Source: an uncultured Desulfobacter sp.
Lineage (GTDB): Bacteria; Desulfobacterota; Desulfobacteria; Desulfobacterales; Desulfobacteraceae
Length of the DNA stretch: 64,000 nt
NCBI RefSeq assembly: GCF_963666675.1
Contig: NZ_OY762929.1
Location: 6,156,501 to 6,220,500 of the forward strand
Direction: 5' to 3'
The translations under genes were made by a program, and so were the position numbers. Numbering within the stretch: position 1 is the first letter of the stretch; every line of letters starts with the position of its first letter. The notes beneath the pieces were generated by a model. It did not search any database and was not told the DNA's origin. It was given only the letters and a program-made list of their open reading frames with translations. This document shows positions 36,698 to 44,912 of this stretch, piece after piece.

Positions 36698-37738
36698 GTG
36701 AAATACTATGAGAAAGACAAGGTAGAGGCACTGCCCGTCAGAGAAGCTGTGGGTAAAGTTTTGCTCCATGATATCACCCGGATCGTTCCGGATTTGTTCA
36801 AAGGTCCCTTGTTCAGAAAAGGGCATATCATCACCGAAGCGGATGTCGATGCTCTGCTGGACGTGGGCAAGGAGCATATTTATGTCTCCGGTTTGAAAAA
36901 CGAGGTGCATGAAAATGAAGCGGCCCTGCGGATTGCCAGGGCGGCCCTTGGGCCCAATATTGATATCTCCGCCCCCAAGGAAGGAAAGGTGGGCTTTTCA
37001 TCCCAAATCCACGGCCTGCTTAAAATAAATGTTGAGGGCCTGGAAAGGCTCAATTCGGTTCAGGATGTGGCGTTTGCCTCCCTGCACACCGGTCGCAGCG
37101 TGGATGAGGCCCAGGACATTGCCGGCACCCGGGTGATCCCCTTGACCGTACCGGAAAAACAGGTGGCCGATGCGGAGAAGGTGTGTGAACAATATTTTCC
37201 CATCATCGAGGTCAAACCCTTTGCCGCCCTGGACGTGGGCATGATTGTCACAGGTTCAGAGGTTTTCCATGAACGGATACGGGATAAATTCGGTCCGGTG
37301 GTGGAGAAAAAATTCAATGAGTTAGGATCCCGAATCGTGGGCAAACGGGTGGTTCCCGACGATCTTGAAATGACCGTTTCCGCCATCCGGGATTTAATTG
37401 CCGACGGTGCACAGATGATCGCCCTGACCGGCGGTATGTCTGTGGATCCTGACGACCTGACACCCGCATCCGTCCGGGCCGCCGGTGGAAAAATCGTTAC
37501 CTACGGCGTTCCGGTTCTGCCCGGGGCCATGTTTATGCTGGCCTATATCAACGATATCCCGGTCATTGGCCTGCCCGGCTGTGTTATGTACCACAGGGCC
37601 TCCATATTTGATCTGGTGGTGCCCAAGGTGCTGGCCGGGGAAACGGTGGAAAAAAGCGACATTGTTAAAATGGGTCACGGCGGTTTTTGTTCCAACTGCA
37701 GGGATTGCAGATATCCAGACTGCGGTTTCGGAAAATAA
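36698..37738 (+). CDS. Molybdopterin-binding protein with a C-terminal cysteine tail
   Basis: 346 residues. The central and C-terminal part is a MoaB/MogA/MoeA-like fold: ALDVGMIVTGSEVF, a VVPDDLEMTV block, LIALTGGMS-type glycine motif (IALTGGMSVDPDD), and LPGCVMYHRASIFDLVVPKVLAGE. The N-terminal part resembles the start of MoeA (VEALPVREAVGKVL). The last 16 residues contain four cysteines (CSNCRDCRYPDCGFGK), a likely metal or Fe-S site not found in ordinary MogA. It probably handles molybdopterin during assembly of the cytosine dinucleotide cofactor for MOP. It is followed by xdhC and a MocA-like gene, which supports this role. Confidence 0.85.
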   Translation: MKYYEKDKVEALPVREAVGKVLLHDITRIVPDLFKGPLFRKGHIITEADVDALLDVGKEHIYVSGLKNEVHENEAALRIARAALGPNIDISAPKEGKVGFSSQIHGLLKINVEGLERLNSVQDVAFASLHTGRSVDEAQDIAGTRVIPLTVPEKQVADAEKVCEQYFPIIEVKPFAALDVGMIVTGSEVFHERIRDKFGPVVEKKFNELGSRIVGKRVVPDDLEMTVSAIRDLIADGAQMIALTGGMSVDPDDLTPASVRAAGGKIVTYGVPVLPGAMFMLAYINDIPVIGLPGCVMYHRASIFDLVVPKVLAGETVEKSDIVKMGHGGFCSNCRDCRYPDCGFGK

Positions 37739-37765
37739 ACGCCTGACCCCAGGGAGAAAACAGAC

Positions 37766-38818
37766 ATGACATCACTCATCCGGGAAAGCCTGGATCTTTT
37801 AAACAACGGCACGCCGTTTGCCCTGGCCGTGATTATCGGTCACAAGGGGTCTACCCCAAGGACGTCGGGCAGCAAGATGCTGGTCCGGTCGGACAAAAGC
37901 ATCTGCGGCACCATCGGCGGCGGCCTGGTGGAAGCCAAGGTCATGGACGCCTGCATGGATCTGCTGGACCGGTCCCGGTCGGAAATCATGGATTTTACCT
38001 TGGACCAGGAGCTCAAGGCGGGTATGGATATGGTTTGCGGGGGCAGCCTTACGGTCTGGCTCCGCAGCTTTGTGCCCCCCTGCCCCCCGGATCAGATTCA
38101 GGTGTGGCAGATGCTGGCAGACCTGGAAGCCAAGGGGAAAAAGGCGTTGGCCGTCACCCGGATAATGGCGGACAAAACTGCGGAAACCAGCCTGGTGCTG
38201 GAGCCGGGTGAGGTTGCCGGTCCGGCCATGCTGCCCAAGGCCCTTGTGGACGCGGCCGGTGAAGACCGGTTTGCAGGTCCGGCACCGGTGCGGCAGGTCT
38301 ACGGGCTGGAGCAGTTCATCATTGAACCCCTGACCCGGCCGGATACCGTGTACATATTCGGGGCGGGTCATGTGGGGTTTCAGCTGGCAAAAATGGCCGC
38401 TTTGACTGACTTTTCCTGTGTGGTCATCGATGACCGGGCGGAGTTCGCCAATGACTCGCGGTTCCCCCATGCCGCTGAAATCCGGGTTCTGGATGATTTT
38501 TCCCGTGCATTCGACGGCCTGGACATTGACGGCAACGCTTACATCGTTATCCTTACCCGGGGCCATCTCCACGACCAGACCGTGTTGGAGCAGGCCTTGA
38601 AAACCGGCGCCGTCTATATCGGCATGATCGGCAGCAAAAAGAAAAAGAAGCAGATCTACGACAACCTCATGGAAAAAGGGGTGACAGCGGATCGGCTGGA
38701 ACAGGTCTATGCCCCCATCGGTCTGAAAATTAAAGCCGAGACCCCGGCCGAGATCGCCGTAAGCATCATGGCCGAATTGATTCAGGTCAGAGCGGAGAAC
38801 AAGGAGAATGCCTCCTGA
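37766..38818 (+). CDS. xdhC: XdhC/CoxI family molybdenum cofactor insertion factor
   Basis: 350 residues. The N-terminal XdhC domain has ALAVIIGHKGSTPRTSGSKMLV and the glycine-cysteine motif CGTIGGGLVEAK, followed by MVCGGSLTVWL. The C-terminal Rossmann fold (VYIFGAGHVGFQLAKMAAL, VVIDDRAEFAN, YIGMIGSKKKKKQIY) is standard for the family. XdhC proteins bind the mature cofactor, help its sulfuration and deliver it to xanthine-oxidase-type enzymes. The only such enzyme in the window is MOP, so that is the probable client. The stop overlaps the start of the next gene by one base (TGATG). Confidence 0.92.
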   Translation: MTSLIRESLDLLNNGTPFALAVIIGHKGSTPRTSGSKMLVRSDKSICGTIGGGLVEAKVMDACMDLLDRSRSEIMDFTLDQELKAGMDMVCGGSLTVWLRSFVPPCPPDQIQVWQMLADLEAKGKKALAVTRIMADKTAETSLVLEPGEVAGPAMLPKALVDAAGEDRFAGPAPVRQVYGLEQFIIEPLTRPDTVYIFGAGHVGFQLAKMAALTDFSCVVIDDRAEFANDSRFPHAAEIRVLDDFSRAFDGLDIDGNAYIVILTRGHLHDQTVLEQALKTGAVYIGMIGSKKKKKQIYDNLMEKGVTADRLEQVYAPIGLKIKAETPAEIAVSIMAELIQVRAENKENAS

Positions 38819-39912
38819 TGCCGGCTGCCCTGATCCCGGCGGCAGGTCTTTCCTCCCGCATGGGCCGGTACAAACCGCTGCTGCCTTTGGGGCGGTCCAC
38901 CATGATCGGAACGGTCATTGATCTGTTCAAGACAGCGGGCATCCAGGACATTATTGTGGTCACCGGCCATAACCATGACCGCCTGGCTCCGGTCGTTGAA
39001 GCGGCCGGGGCCCGCCCCCTGTTCAACCCGAACTATGCTTCGGGTATGTTCTCTTCCATCCGAACCGGGGTGGCGGCGCTGCCTTCGGGCATCGATGGCT
39101 TTTTCCTCTTGCCCGCAGACATCCCGGCCATCCGGCTCGCCACATTGGACCTTATCCGTGGACAGTTCGAGGCGGCTGGCGATGCGTTGATCGTGCCGTC
39201 ATTCAACGGCGAAACCGGTCATCCGCCCCTGATCCCGGCCCGGCTGATCCCCCTCATAACCGGTGCCGGTACGGACGCCAACCTGAGGCAGATTCTGTTT
39301 TCAGATCCAAGTCGTATCATCCAACTGCCGGTCTACGACCGGGGCATCCTCATGGATGCCGACACCCCGGAAGGGTATGATCAGGTAACGCATAAATATG
39401 ACCGGCTGGAAATTCCCGATGAATTGGAATGCAGGTTTGTCATCGACCGGGAACTGGCCGATGCCCCGGCGATCCGGGCGCATCTGGATCGGACGTGCGA
39501 AACGGCACTGATACTTGCCCAAGCCCTTGTCTCGTGCGGTTATGATCTTGATACCGACCTTATCCGGGCAGGGGCCCTGCTCCACGACATCAAAAGAAAA
39601 GAAAAGCACCATGCCGGGGCCGGCAGCCGTTTTCTCCAGGAGCTGGGCTTCCGAAAGATTGCGGACATCGCCGCCGTTCACATGGACCTCAATCCCGGCC
39701 CGGATCTGGATGAAACCCAGATCGTCTTTTTTGCTGATAAACTGTGCAGAGGGAGCCAACTGGAACTGAACTATCCGGGCCGATTCCACGAAAAGGCACG
39801 GCAATTTCCCCATGCCCAAAAGGAGATTTTAAAAAGACTTGAAACTGCTCGGCACATACATGCCCGGATCGAATCAGCTGTCGGCCGATCTGTCGGAGAA
39901 ATTTTGGGATAA
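38818..39912 (+). CDS. MocA-like molybdopterin cytidylyltransferase fused to an HD domain
   Basis: The 364-residue protein has an N-terminal nucleotidyltransferase domain (about 1-190: ALIPAAGLSSRMGRYKPLLPLG, the signature of MobA/MocA enzymes, then LLPADIPAIR and the GETGHPPLIP motif). A C-terminal HD domain (about 215-345) has AGALLHDIKRKEKHHAGAG and AVHMDLNPG. The first half should attach CMP to molybdopterin, giving the MCD cofactor used by MOP-type enzymes. The HD half is a predicted metal-dependent phosphohydrolase of unknown substrate. Fusion of the two suggests synthesis and turnover of the same nucleotide intermediate. Its 3' end overlaps the histidine phosphatase gene. Confidence 0.87.
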   Translation: MPAALIPAAGLSSRMGRYKPLLPLGRSTMIGTVIDLFKTAGIQDIIVVTGHNHDRLAPVVEAAGARPLFNPNYASGMFSSIRTGVAALPSGIDGFFLLPADIPAIRLATLDLIRGQFEAAGDALIVPSFNGETGHPPLIPARLIPLITGAGTDANLRQILFSDPSRIIQLPVYDRGILMDADTPEGYDQVTHKYDRLEIPDELECRFVIDRELADAPAIRAHLDRTCETALILAQALVSCGYDLDTDLIRAGALLHDIKRKEKHHAGAGSRFLQELGFRKIADIAAVHMDLNPGPDLDETQIVFFADKLCRGSQLELNYPGRFHEKARQFPHAQKEILKRLETARHIHARIESAVGRSVGEILG

Positions 39913-40477
39913 AGGCCCGCTGCTGTTCATCCTGCGCCATGGTCAGATAGCGGGCCAGGGCGCCCGCCGGTTCATCGGTCAAACCGACATTCCCCTGGAC
40001 CACGTCGGCCGGGAACAGGCCGGAAGCTGGCAGCGTCCCTTGGCCGCCATCAATTTTAAACATGTGTATACCTCTGCCTTGACCCGGTCCCGGGACACCG
40101 CAGCCCTTGCCTGTCCTGACAGCACACCCGTTGTCGACCGCCGCCTCAATGAAATCAATCTTGGCGCCTGGGACGGCAAGTCGTTCGAGCACATCAAAAC
40201 CAAGTATCCGGATCTTTTTGAGCAGCGGGGCCGGGATATTTATCGTTTTTGCCCCCCGGGCGGAGAAAGTTTTAAGGATCTTTTTTGCCGGGTCTCCCCC
40301 TTCTTCAATGAATTGACCTTGTCATCACATACCCTGCTGGTTACCCATTCCGGGGTAATCCGGACCATGCGCTGTTTCTGGGCCGGTGAAAAAATGGAGA
40401 CTCTTCTGACCTTTAAAACCCATTATGCCCAGCTGTTTGTGCTGGCTTCAGGTCAAACAAAAAAGTCAGGAAAATAG
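39860..40477 (+). CDS. Histidine phosphatase family protein
   Basis: The ATG at 39860 lies inside the previous gene (overlap of 53 bases); a TTG at 39839 is an alternative start. About 205 residues. The phospho-histidine motif is LRHGQIAGQG near the N-terminus, followed by GQTDIPLD, TSALTRSRDTA, a NEINLGAWDGK block and the second catalytic histidine in LLVTHSGVIRTM. It belongs to the phosphoglycerate-mutase/alpha-ribazole phosphatase group. In the MOP operon it may act on a nucleotide or cofactor by-product. A decayed partial copy lies at 44913-45100, beyond the protease and anchor genes. Confidence 0.85.
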   Translation: MPGSNQLSADLSEKFWDKGPLLFILRHGQIAGQGARRFIGQTDIPLDHVGREQAGSWQRPLAAINFKHVYTSALTRSRDTAALACPDSTPVVDRRLNEINLGAWDGKSFEHIKTKYPDLFEQRGRDIYRFCPPGGESFKDLFCRVSPFFNELTLSSHTLLVTHSGVIRTMRCFWAGEKMETLLTFKTHYAQLFVLASGQTKKSGK

Positions 40478-40518
40478 GTTTGTATCAATTACCCTATTGC
40501 CTTGATATTATTTTTTAT

Positions 40519-40548
40519 TTGACAAAAAGGGTTTTCATTTTTTATATA
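40519..40548 (+). promoter_or_regulatory. Predicted sigma-70 promoter upstream of the protease gene
   Basis: TTGACA (40519-40524, perfect -35) and TATATA (40543-40548) with an 18-bp spacer. It would give a leader of about 410 bases, containing the palindromic element at 40760-40841, before the subtilase gene. Confidence 0.4.
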
Positions 40549-40759
40549 GCCATCAGGTGTTAAAAGCTCTGCTATTTTGATCCTGACCTGACCTGATTTT
40601 ATATTTCGTTCTATTTAATCCTCTTCCTTACAAGCCTGTTCGAATTGAATTCAAGTGCAGTATATGCCCTTATGCTTCCTTTGATTTTGCAATTCAATTT
40701 AAGTTCCAATTTATGGTGTTTAAGGCACATGATTAAAATAAAATCGCCCAACTGCTTGT

Positions 40760-40841
40760 CTTTTAAGCCACCCTCGGCGTTACGCCAACGAACATATATT
40801 CCAATATGCTTTCGTTGGCGTGCCTTGATGGTGACTTAAAA
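40760..40841. repeat. Long imperfect inverted repeat in the protease leader
   Basis: ACGCCAACGAA and TTCGTTGGCGT form a perfect 11-bp stem around a central ATATAT-rich loop. The arms continue outward imperfectly to TTTTAAG and CTTAAAA, giving roughly 30-base arms. It is either a dispersed palindromic element or a leader structure. The rest of the 488-bp gap 40478-40965 shows a predicted promoter and no gene. Confidence 0.6.
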
Positions 40842-40965
40842 TCAGGCGCAGCTATGGCAGATTTAATTCTGATCATGGGCCTAACGGCCTAAAAGGCATG
40901 TGTCTACTGATCCTGGCATAGGTATCAGGTGACATTGTCAACCCTAAAGAAAAGGAGTTTGAACT

Positions 40966-43900
40966 ATGAAACCCAGATTTATTGTAACTGCAATGCTGTT
41001 TGGCTTGCTGGGGTCATTCTGCCTGATCTCATCCCTTTCGGCATCGCCCTTTATTCCTCTGGAGTGGCAAACGAGGGTAAAATCCGGCCCATTGGAGGAT
41101 CAGAGAAAGCATGTTAACTGGTCCAGGGACCAAAATGGCGATTTTATTGATGACGCTTTTCTAACGCTTAATTTTAATGAAAAAACAGATGTTATTTTGC
41201 AGCTCAGCGATTGTGCCGGCAAGGAGGAAATTGTACGGCGGTTTTCACAGTATGGTGACATTAAAATTATCGGTGAACTTGTGGCCTACGTCTATCTGGC
41301 AAATGTAGACGTCAAAAACTTGGAGGCACTGGCCAACGATTCTTATGTGGCTGCAGTGGAAAAACCGGTTGAACTTAAGGCGGACCTTGACACCAGCACA
41401 CGCTCGGTCCTGGCAAGGCCAAGCAATACATACGCTCCGGAATCTTTTGCCGAAGCGTTTGGATATGACGGCACCGGCATAAACATCGCTGTAATGGACA
41501 CCGGCGTGGACGATACGCATAACGGCCTGGCCGGAAAATATGTCGCCGGATATAACGGGGTGACGGACACCGTCGGAAACCCGGTGGATGACAATCGATA
41601 TGTCGGCAGCGGTTTCGACGGCATTTGTGACACTGCAGCTGCAATGGACGATGTACAGGTGGTGCCTGTGGGACAGGGGGCACCGGATACCGTCTGTGTC
41701 TGGGACAACGGCGACGGTCTTTCGACAGTGCCGGGTGGAGATGATACGATATACTTCAATGTCATCCTGACCGGTGCCGACGGCATCTGCGACACTGCCG
41801 CAGCCGCCGGGGACGTTCAGATCATCGCGGTGGGCAGAGGGCAGGCCAACCGGGGGTGTATTTCCTTCGGGCCCAACAGGGCTGTGGATACAGTGCCGGT
41901 ATCTGACGATACGGTCCGAGGGGCGAACCACGGCAGTCATGTCGCCGGTATTGCCATGGGATTGGGGGCCGGGACGGGCTGCGGCCCCGCTGATGATGGA
42001 TCCACTCCCAATAATTGTGAGGGAATGGCACCCGACGCGGGGCTGATTGATGTCAAAGTGCTGGAATTTGACGGGGTCGGCGGTGAAGAAAGTATGCTCA
42101 GGGGATTCGAATGGATATGGTCAGATGGCCGGGCTGATGTCATCAATCTTAGTATTGGAACCGGCACGGAAGACGACGGCACCAGTACCATTTCCAAAGC
42201 ATTGAATGCATTGGTGGCCAATGACATCTCGGTGGCCACGTCTTCGGGCAATACCGGAGATCAGAGAATTGACCACACCGGGGCGGCCGAGTTGGTCGTA
42301 ACCGTGGGAAATTCTAATGACAGGGGATCCGTTGACCGGGACGACGATACCATGAGTCTGTCCTCAACGTTCGGCCCCAGAGTGGATATGGATGTGACCG
42401 ATCCCACCCTTGGCATGTTCAAACCGGACATTGTGGCGCCGGGAAGCAGTATCGGGTCTGTGGACGGGAATTCGGTCAACGGGTACCACTCCCTTTCAGG
42501 TACATCCATGTCTTCTCCCCATGTTGCCGGGGCCATGGCCCTTCTCTTGGATATGCGCCCCGACCTGCCGCCGGGGGCGTTAAAAGACCTTCTGCTTCGT
42601 TCTGCCTACCAGACCCCTGCCCATGCAACGGCCGGTGCGTCTTTTCCTGCCGTTGATGCTGTGTGGAACGACCATTGGGGTAAAGGGCTGCTTGATGTAT
42701 TCAAAGCCGGCTCTTTACTGGCAGAGGGGATTACGGATCTGTCTTTTACCGACTGTACCGGCCCGCATCCTGATTACCCGGACAACCGCCGCTGTTTACT
42801 TTCCGGGGGCAAAGCCTCCTATGCCAATAATGTCGATATTACCCTTGCCACGGATCCCCCTATACAGGAAGTCCCCAATACCATAAACATCAGAATAGAA
42901 AACCGGGGAACATCCACGGCAGAGCGGATCGTCGTAAGTGTCGGGGTAAAAGATTTTGCTGTAGGCGTTTTGGAATTCTACGATGTGGGAAGCCGGGGAG
43001 TGGCATCACTTGGGCCCGGGGCCTCCACCATTGTCAGTTTCCCATGGACGCCTTCAGCCTCGAATCATCAGTGTGTCCAGGCAACAATTGATTACGGATT
43101 TGATACCGATTTTGCCAATAACATGACCCAGCGGAACGTGTCCCCAATCACCGGCGCCTCTCCGTCAAAAGCCACATTCAGAGTAGAGAATCCGCTTCAG
43201 GAAGAGGCGGACCTTATTTTGACGGTCAACCTTGATGAGCGGGCCCGGAAAATTCTGGAGGTGGTCAATATCGAAGGGGTTCCCATTGGAAAGCCCTTTA
43301 CAATGCAGCCGGGAGACTGTCCCATTATCGGTGAAATAGAGTTTATTCCCAACGGGGATCTGCCGGTGGGAACCGAAGGGATGGTGGATGTAGCGGCCAC
43401 AGCATATTCAGAGCATCACCAGGAAGGCCTGGAGCTTAGCGGTGTGGTTTTTCATTACCAGGCAGTGGCCGCAGGCCTGCAATATGCGTATACGTGTGCA
43501 GACCACAGGGCTCCCGGTGAATTATGCATTCCCCTGGCCCTTGCCGGCAGGCCGACCTCGGACCCCCGCAGGCGGGTAGAAAAAGTCAAGGCGGTTTTCA
43601 ATGTCTCCGTCCAGCCGAACCCGAAGCTTTCCTTGGGAGAATCCATTCAGATTTCAGCACATGGCGGCAGCAAAGTCCCCGCTTTCAGTGCATTTTTCGA
43701 GAATGGTGACAATGCAGGAAATGAGCTGATTATTTTGTTCGAAGAACCGTTGCCGGATGAGGACAGATATACCTTTGATTTTTCAAAATTGGAAGATCTG
43801 GACGGTGATCCTTTGACGGGTGATCCTGATTTTGACCTGCGTGTGGTACAGGCCGATGCCAATAACAGCGGCTCAGTGACCGGCGCTGATGTTTCATACG

Positions 43901-44028
43901 TCAGGGGACGGATCAATCAGTCGGTAGAATACGGCCCAACCTCCCGTTGCGACGGCAACATGACCGGAACACTTACCGGCACTGATATTAGTTATATCCG
44001 TGGAAGAATAGGGCATAGTGCTCCTTGA
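40966..44028 (+). CDS. Secreted subtilisin-like (S8) protease with C-terminal dockerin-like domain
   Basis: 1020 residues with a signal peptide (about 1-27). The S8 catalytic triad is Asp178 (VMDTGVDDTH), His322 (NHGSHVAGI) and Ser514 (SGTSMSSPHVAG). Between Asp and His sits an insert of over 100 residues with two copies of a roughly 47-residue repeat (DGICDTAAA, then DVQ, VG-G and DDT elements; about 217-263 and 270-317). A CARDB-like beta domain follows the catalytic domain (about 645-745). The last 58 residues carry two dockerin-type calcium loops (DANNSGSVTGADVSYVRGRI and DGNMTGTLTGTDISYIRGRI, acidic residues at positions 1 and 12). AAGGAG precedes the ATG. Extracellular. The next gene encodes a cohesin-like, VPVP-tailed protein that is a plausible anchor. 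Confidence 0.9.
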   Translation: MKPRFIVTAMLFGLLGSFCLISSLSASPFIPLEWQTRVKSGPLEDQRKHVNWSRDQNGDFIDDAFLTLNFNEKTDVILQLSDCAGKEEIVRRFSQYGDIKIIGELVAYVYLANVDVKNLEALANDSYVAAVEKPVELKADLDTSTRSVLARPSNTYAPESFAEAFGYDGTGINIAVMDTGVDDTHNGLAGKYVAGYNGVTDTVGNPVDDNRYVGSGFDGICDTAAAMDDVQVVPVGQGAPDTVCVWDNGDGLSTVPGGDDTIYFNVILTGADGICDTAAAAGDVQIIAVGRGQANRGCISFGPNRAVDTVPVSDDTVRGANHGSHVAGIAMGLGAGTGCGPADDGSTPNNCEGMAPDAGLIDVKVLEFDGVGGEESMLRGFEWIWSDGRADVINLSIGTGTEDDGTSTISKALNALVANDISVATSSGNTGDQRIDHTGAAELVVTVGNSNDRGSVDRDDDTMSLSSTFGPRVDMDVTDPTLGMFKPDIVAPGSSIGSVDGNSVNGYHSLSGTSMSSPHVAGAMALLLDMRPDLPPGALKDLLLRSAYQTPAHATAGASFPAVDAVWNDHWGKGLLDVFKAGSLLAEGITDLSFTDCTGPHPDYPDNRRCLLSGGKASYANNVDITLATDPPIQEVPNTINIRIENRGTSTAERIVVSVGVKDFAVGVLEFYDVGSRGVASLGPGASTIVSFPWTPSASNHQCVQATIDYGFDTDFANNMTQRNVSPITGASPSKATFRVENPLQEEADLILTVNLDERARKILEVVNIEGVPIGKPFTMQPGDCPIIGEIEFIPNGDLPVGTEGMVDVAATAYSEHHQEGLELSGVVFHYQAVAAGLQYAYTCADHRAPGELCIPLALAGRPTSDPRRRVEKVKAVFNVSVQPNPKLSLGESIQISAHGGSKVPAFSAFFENGDNAGNELIILFEEPLPDEDRYTFDFSKLEDLDGDPLTGDPDFDLRVVQADANNSGSVTGADVSYVRGRINQSVEYGPTSRCDGNMTGTLTGTDISYIRGRIGHSAP

Positions 44029-44031
44029 TCT

Positions 44032-44130
44032 CACTAACGACCATGGGACGACTTGGTTGATCAGCACCCAGGCTCGTCCCACAACAAAATATAATAGCAA
44101 CTCAGCAACGCATTGCTACTTTTATAAAAT
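44032..44130 (+). ncRNA. Structured RNA-like element, copy A, upstream of the anchor gene
   Basis: Lies between the protease stop and the next start. TGGGACGA (44044-44051) pairs with TCGTCCCA (44074-44081); inside it CTTGG pairs with CCAGG. A second stem TAGCAA/TTGCTA (44095-44100 with 44113-44118) encloses the loop CTCAGCAAC. A diverged copy at 49219-49320 keeps the loops and changes the stems in a compensatory way. It could be a leader regulator (riboswitch-like) or a small RNA. No known class was recognised. Confidence 0.5.
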
Positions 44131-44157
44131 TCCAAATCAAAAAAGGAGAATTAAAAA

Positions 44158-44841
44158 ATGAAATTGAAAAACAGATCGACTGCGTGTTTAAGTGGTGGCA
44201 TCCTGATCCTTTTGCTTGTATTGGCGGGTGCAAATCCGGCATTTGGCGCAATGACATTTTCTTTATTTGAGTCTGGTACTTCAGATACGTCGGTTACCGT
44301 ATCTGCCGGGGGAAATTTCATGATTGATGTGTTGGCAGATAATATGACGATTGAAGGTTATGCTTTAAATGAACTGGATGCATTCACCTACAGGATCAAC
44401 TTTCCCAATGAAGCGTTTACACTGGTGAGCAATAAGTTTGCTGATCCGTTTGATAATGCCCTGGTTCCCACAGGGTTTAACGGCAGCACCCCGTGGGCAG
44501 ACGGGTCTTCTGTTCCTATTTTGAACGGGAGTGATGCAGGTTCACCTGGAGCCACTCCGTTTATCGCCGATCTGTACCGTACAACGGCATCCAAGGCGGG
44601 TATTCCGGCAAAAGGGAGCGTCGTGGTTGAAACCCTGGAACTGCTGGCCCCGCTTAGCCTGGGAAATTATATGATCAGCATGGATATTCTTGAGGCCGTG
44701 GATGCAATGGGGGAATTTCATACCGTTGAATTTTCAACGGATTTTAAGGTGAATGTGGTCCCTGTACCGTCGGCGGCCGGTCTGTTGGCCATGGGAGTAT
44801 TTGCTCTTGTTTATTTTAGGCGCGTAAAAGACAATTTTTGA
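44158..44841 (+). CDS. Cohesin-like protein with VPVP-CTERM sorting tail
   Basis: 227 residues. A signal peptide (about 1-30, ending at PAFGA) precedes a beta-rich body: VTVSAGGNFMIDVLADN, then AFTYRINFPNEAFTLVSN, and later GSVVVETLELLAPLSLGNYMIS. This spacing resembles cohesin and related domains (strand, flexible loop, F-x-Y-x-I-x-F-P strand, L-x-T-L-x-x-x strand). The C-terminus is VPVPSAAGLLAMGVFALVYF followed by RRVKDNF: a VPxP motif, a hydrophobic helix and a basic end. This is the pattern of exosortase-processed PEP-CTERM/VPLPA proteins. AAAGGAG precedes the ATG. It follows the dockerin-bearing protease and ends at a strong terminator. The cohesin call is by pattern only. Confidence 0.68.
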   Translation: MKLKNRSTACLSGGILILLLVLAGANPAFGAMTFSLFESGTSDTSVTVSAGGNFMIDVLADNMTIEGYALNELDAFTYRINFPNEAFTLVSNKFADPFDNALVPTGFNGSTPWADGSSVPILNGSDAGSPGATPFIADLYRTTASKAGIPAKGSVVVETLELLAPLSLGNYMISMDILEAVDAMGEFHTVEFSTDFKVNVVPVPSAAGLLAMGVFALVYFRRVKDNF

Positions 44842-44866
44842 TTGCCGGCTGTGCCTCTGGAATAAA

Positions 44867-44898
44867 AACGCGGCCCTGTTACGGGGCCGCGTTTTTTT
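44867..44898 (+). terminator. Strong rho-independent terminator after the anchor gene
   Basis: AACGCGGCCC (44867-44876) pairs with GGGCCGCGTT (44884-44893), with a T-run to 44898. Placed 25 bases after the stop codon. Confidence 0.93.
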
Positions 44899-44912
44899 AA
44901 TATCTTGAAAAC

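Noticed and set aside
44032..44130. Cyclic di-GMP-I (GEMM) or another known riboswitch
   Set aside because: The conserved GEMM core and its tetraloop receptor are not present, and I could not match other riboswitch cores such as those for cobalamin, TPP, SAM or molybdenum cofactor.
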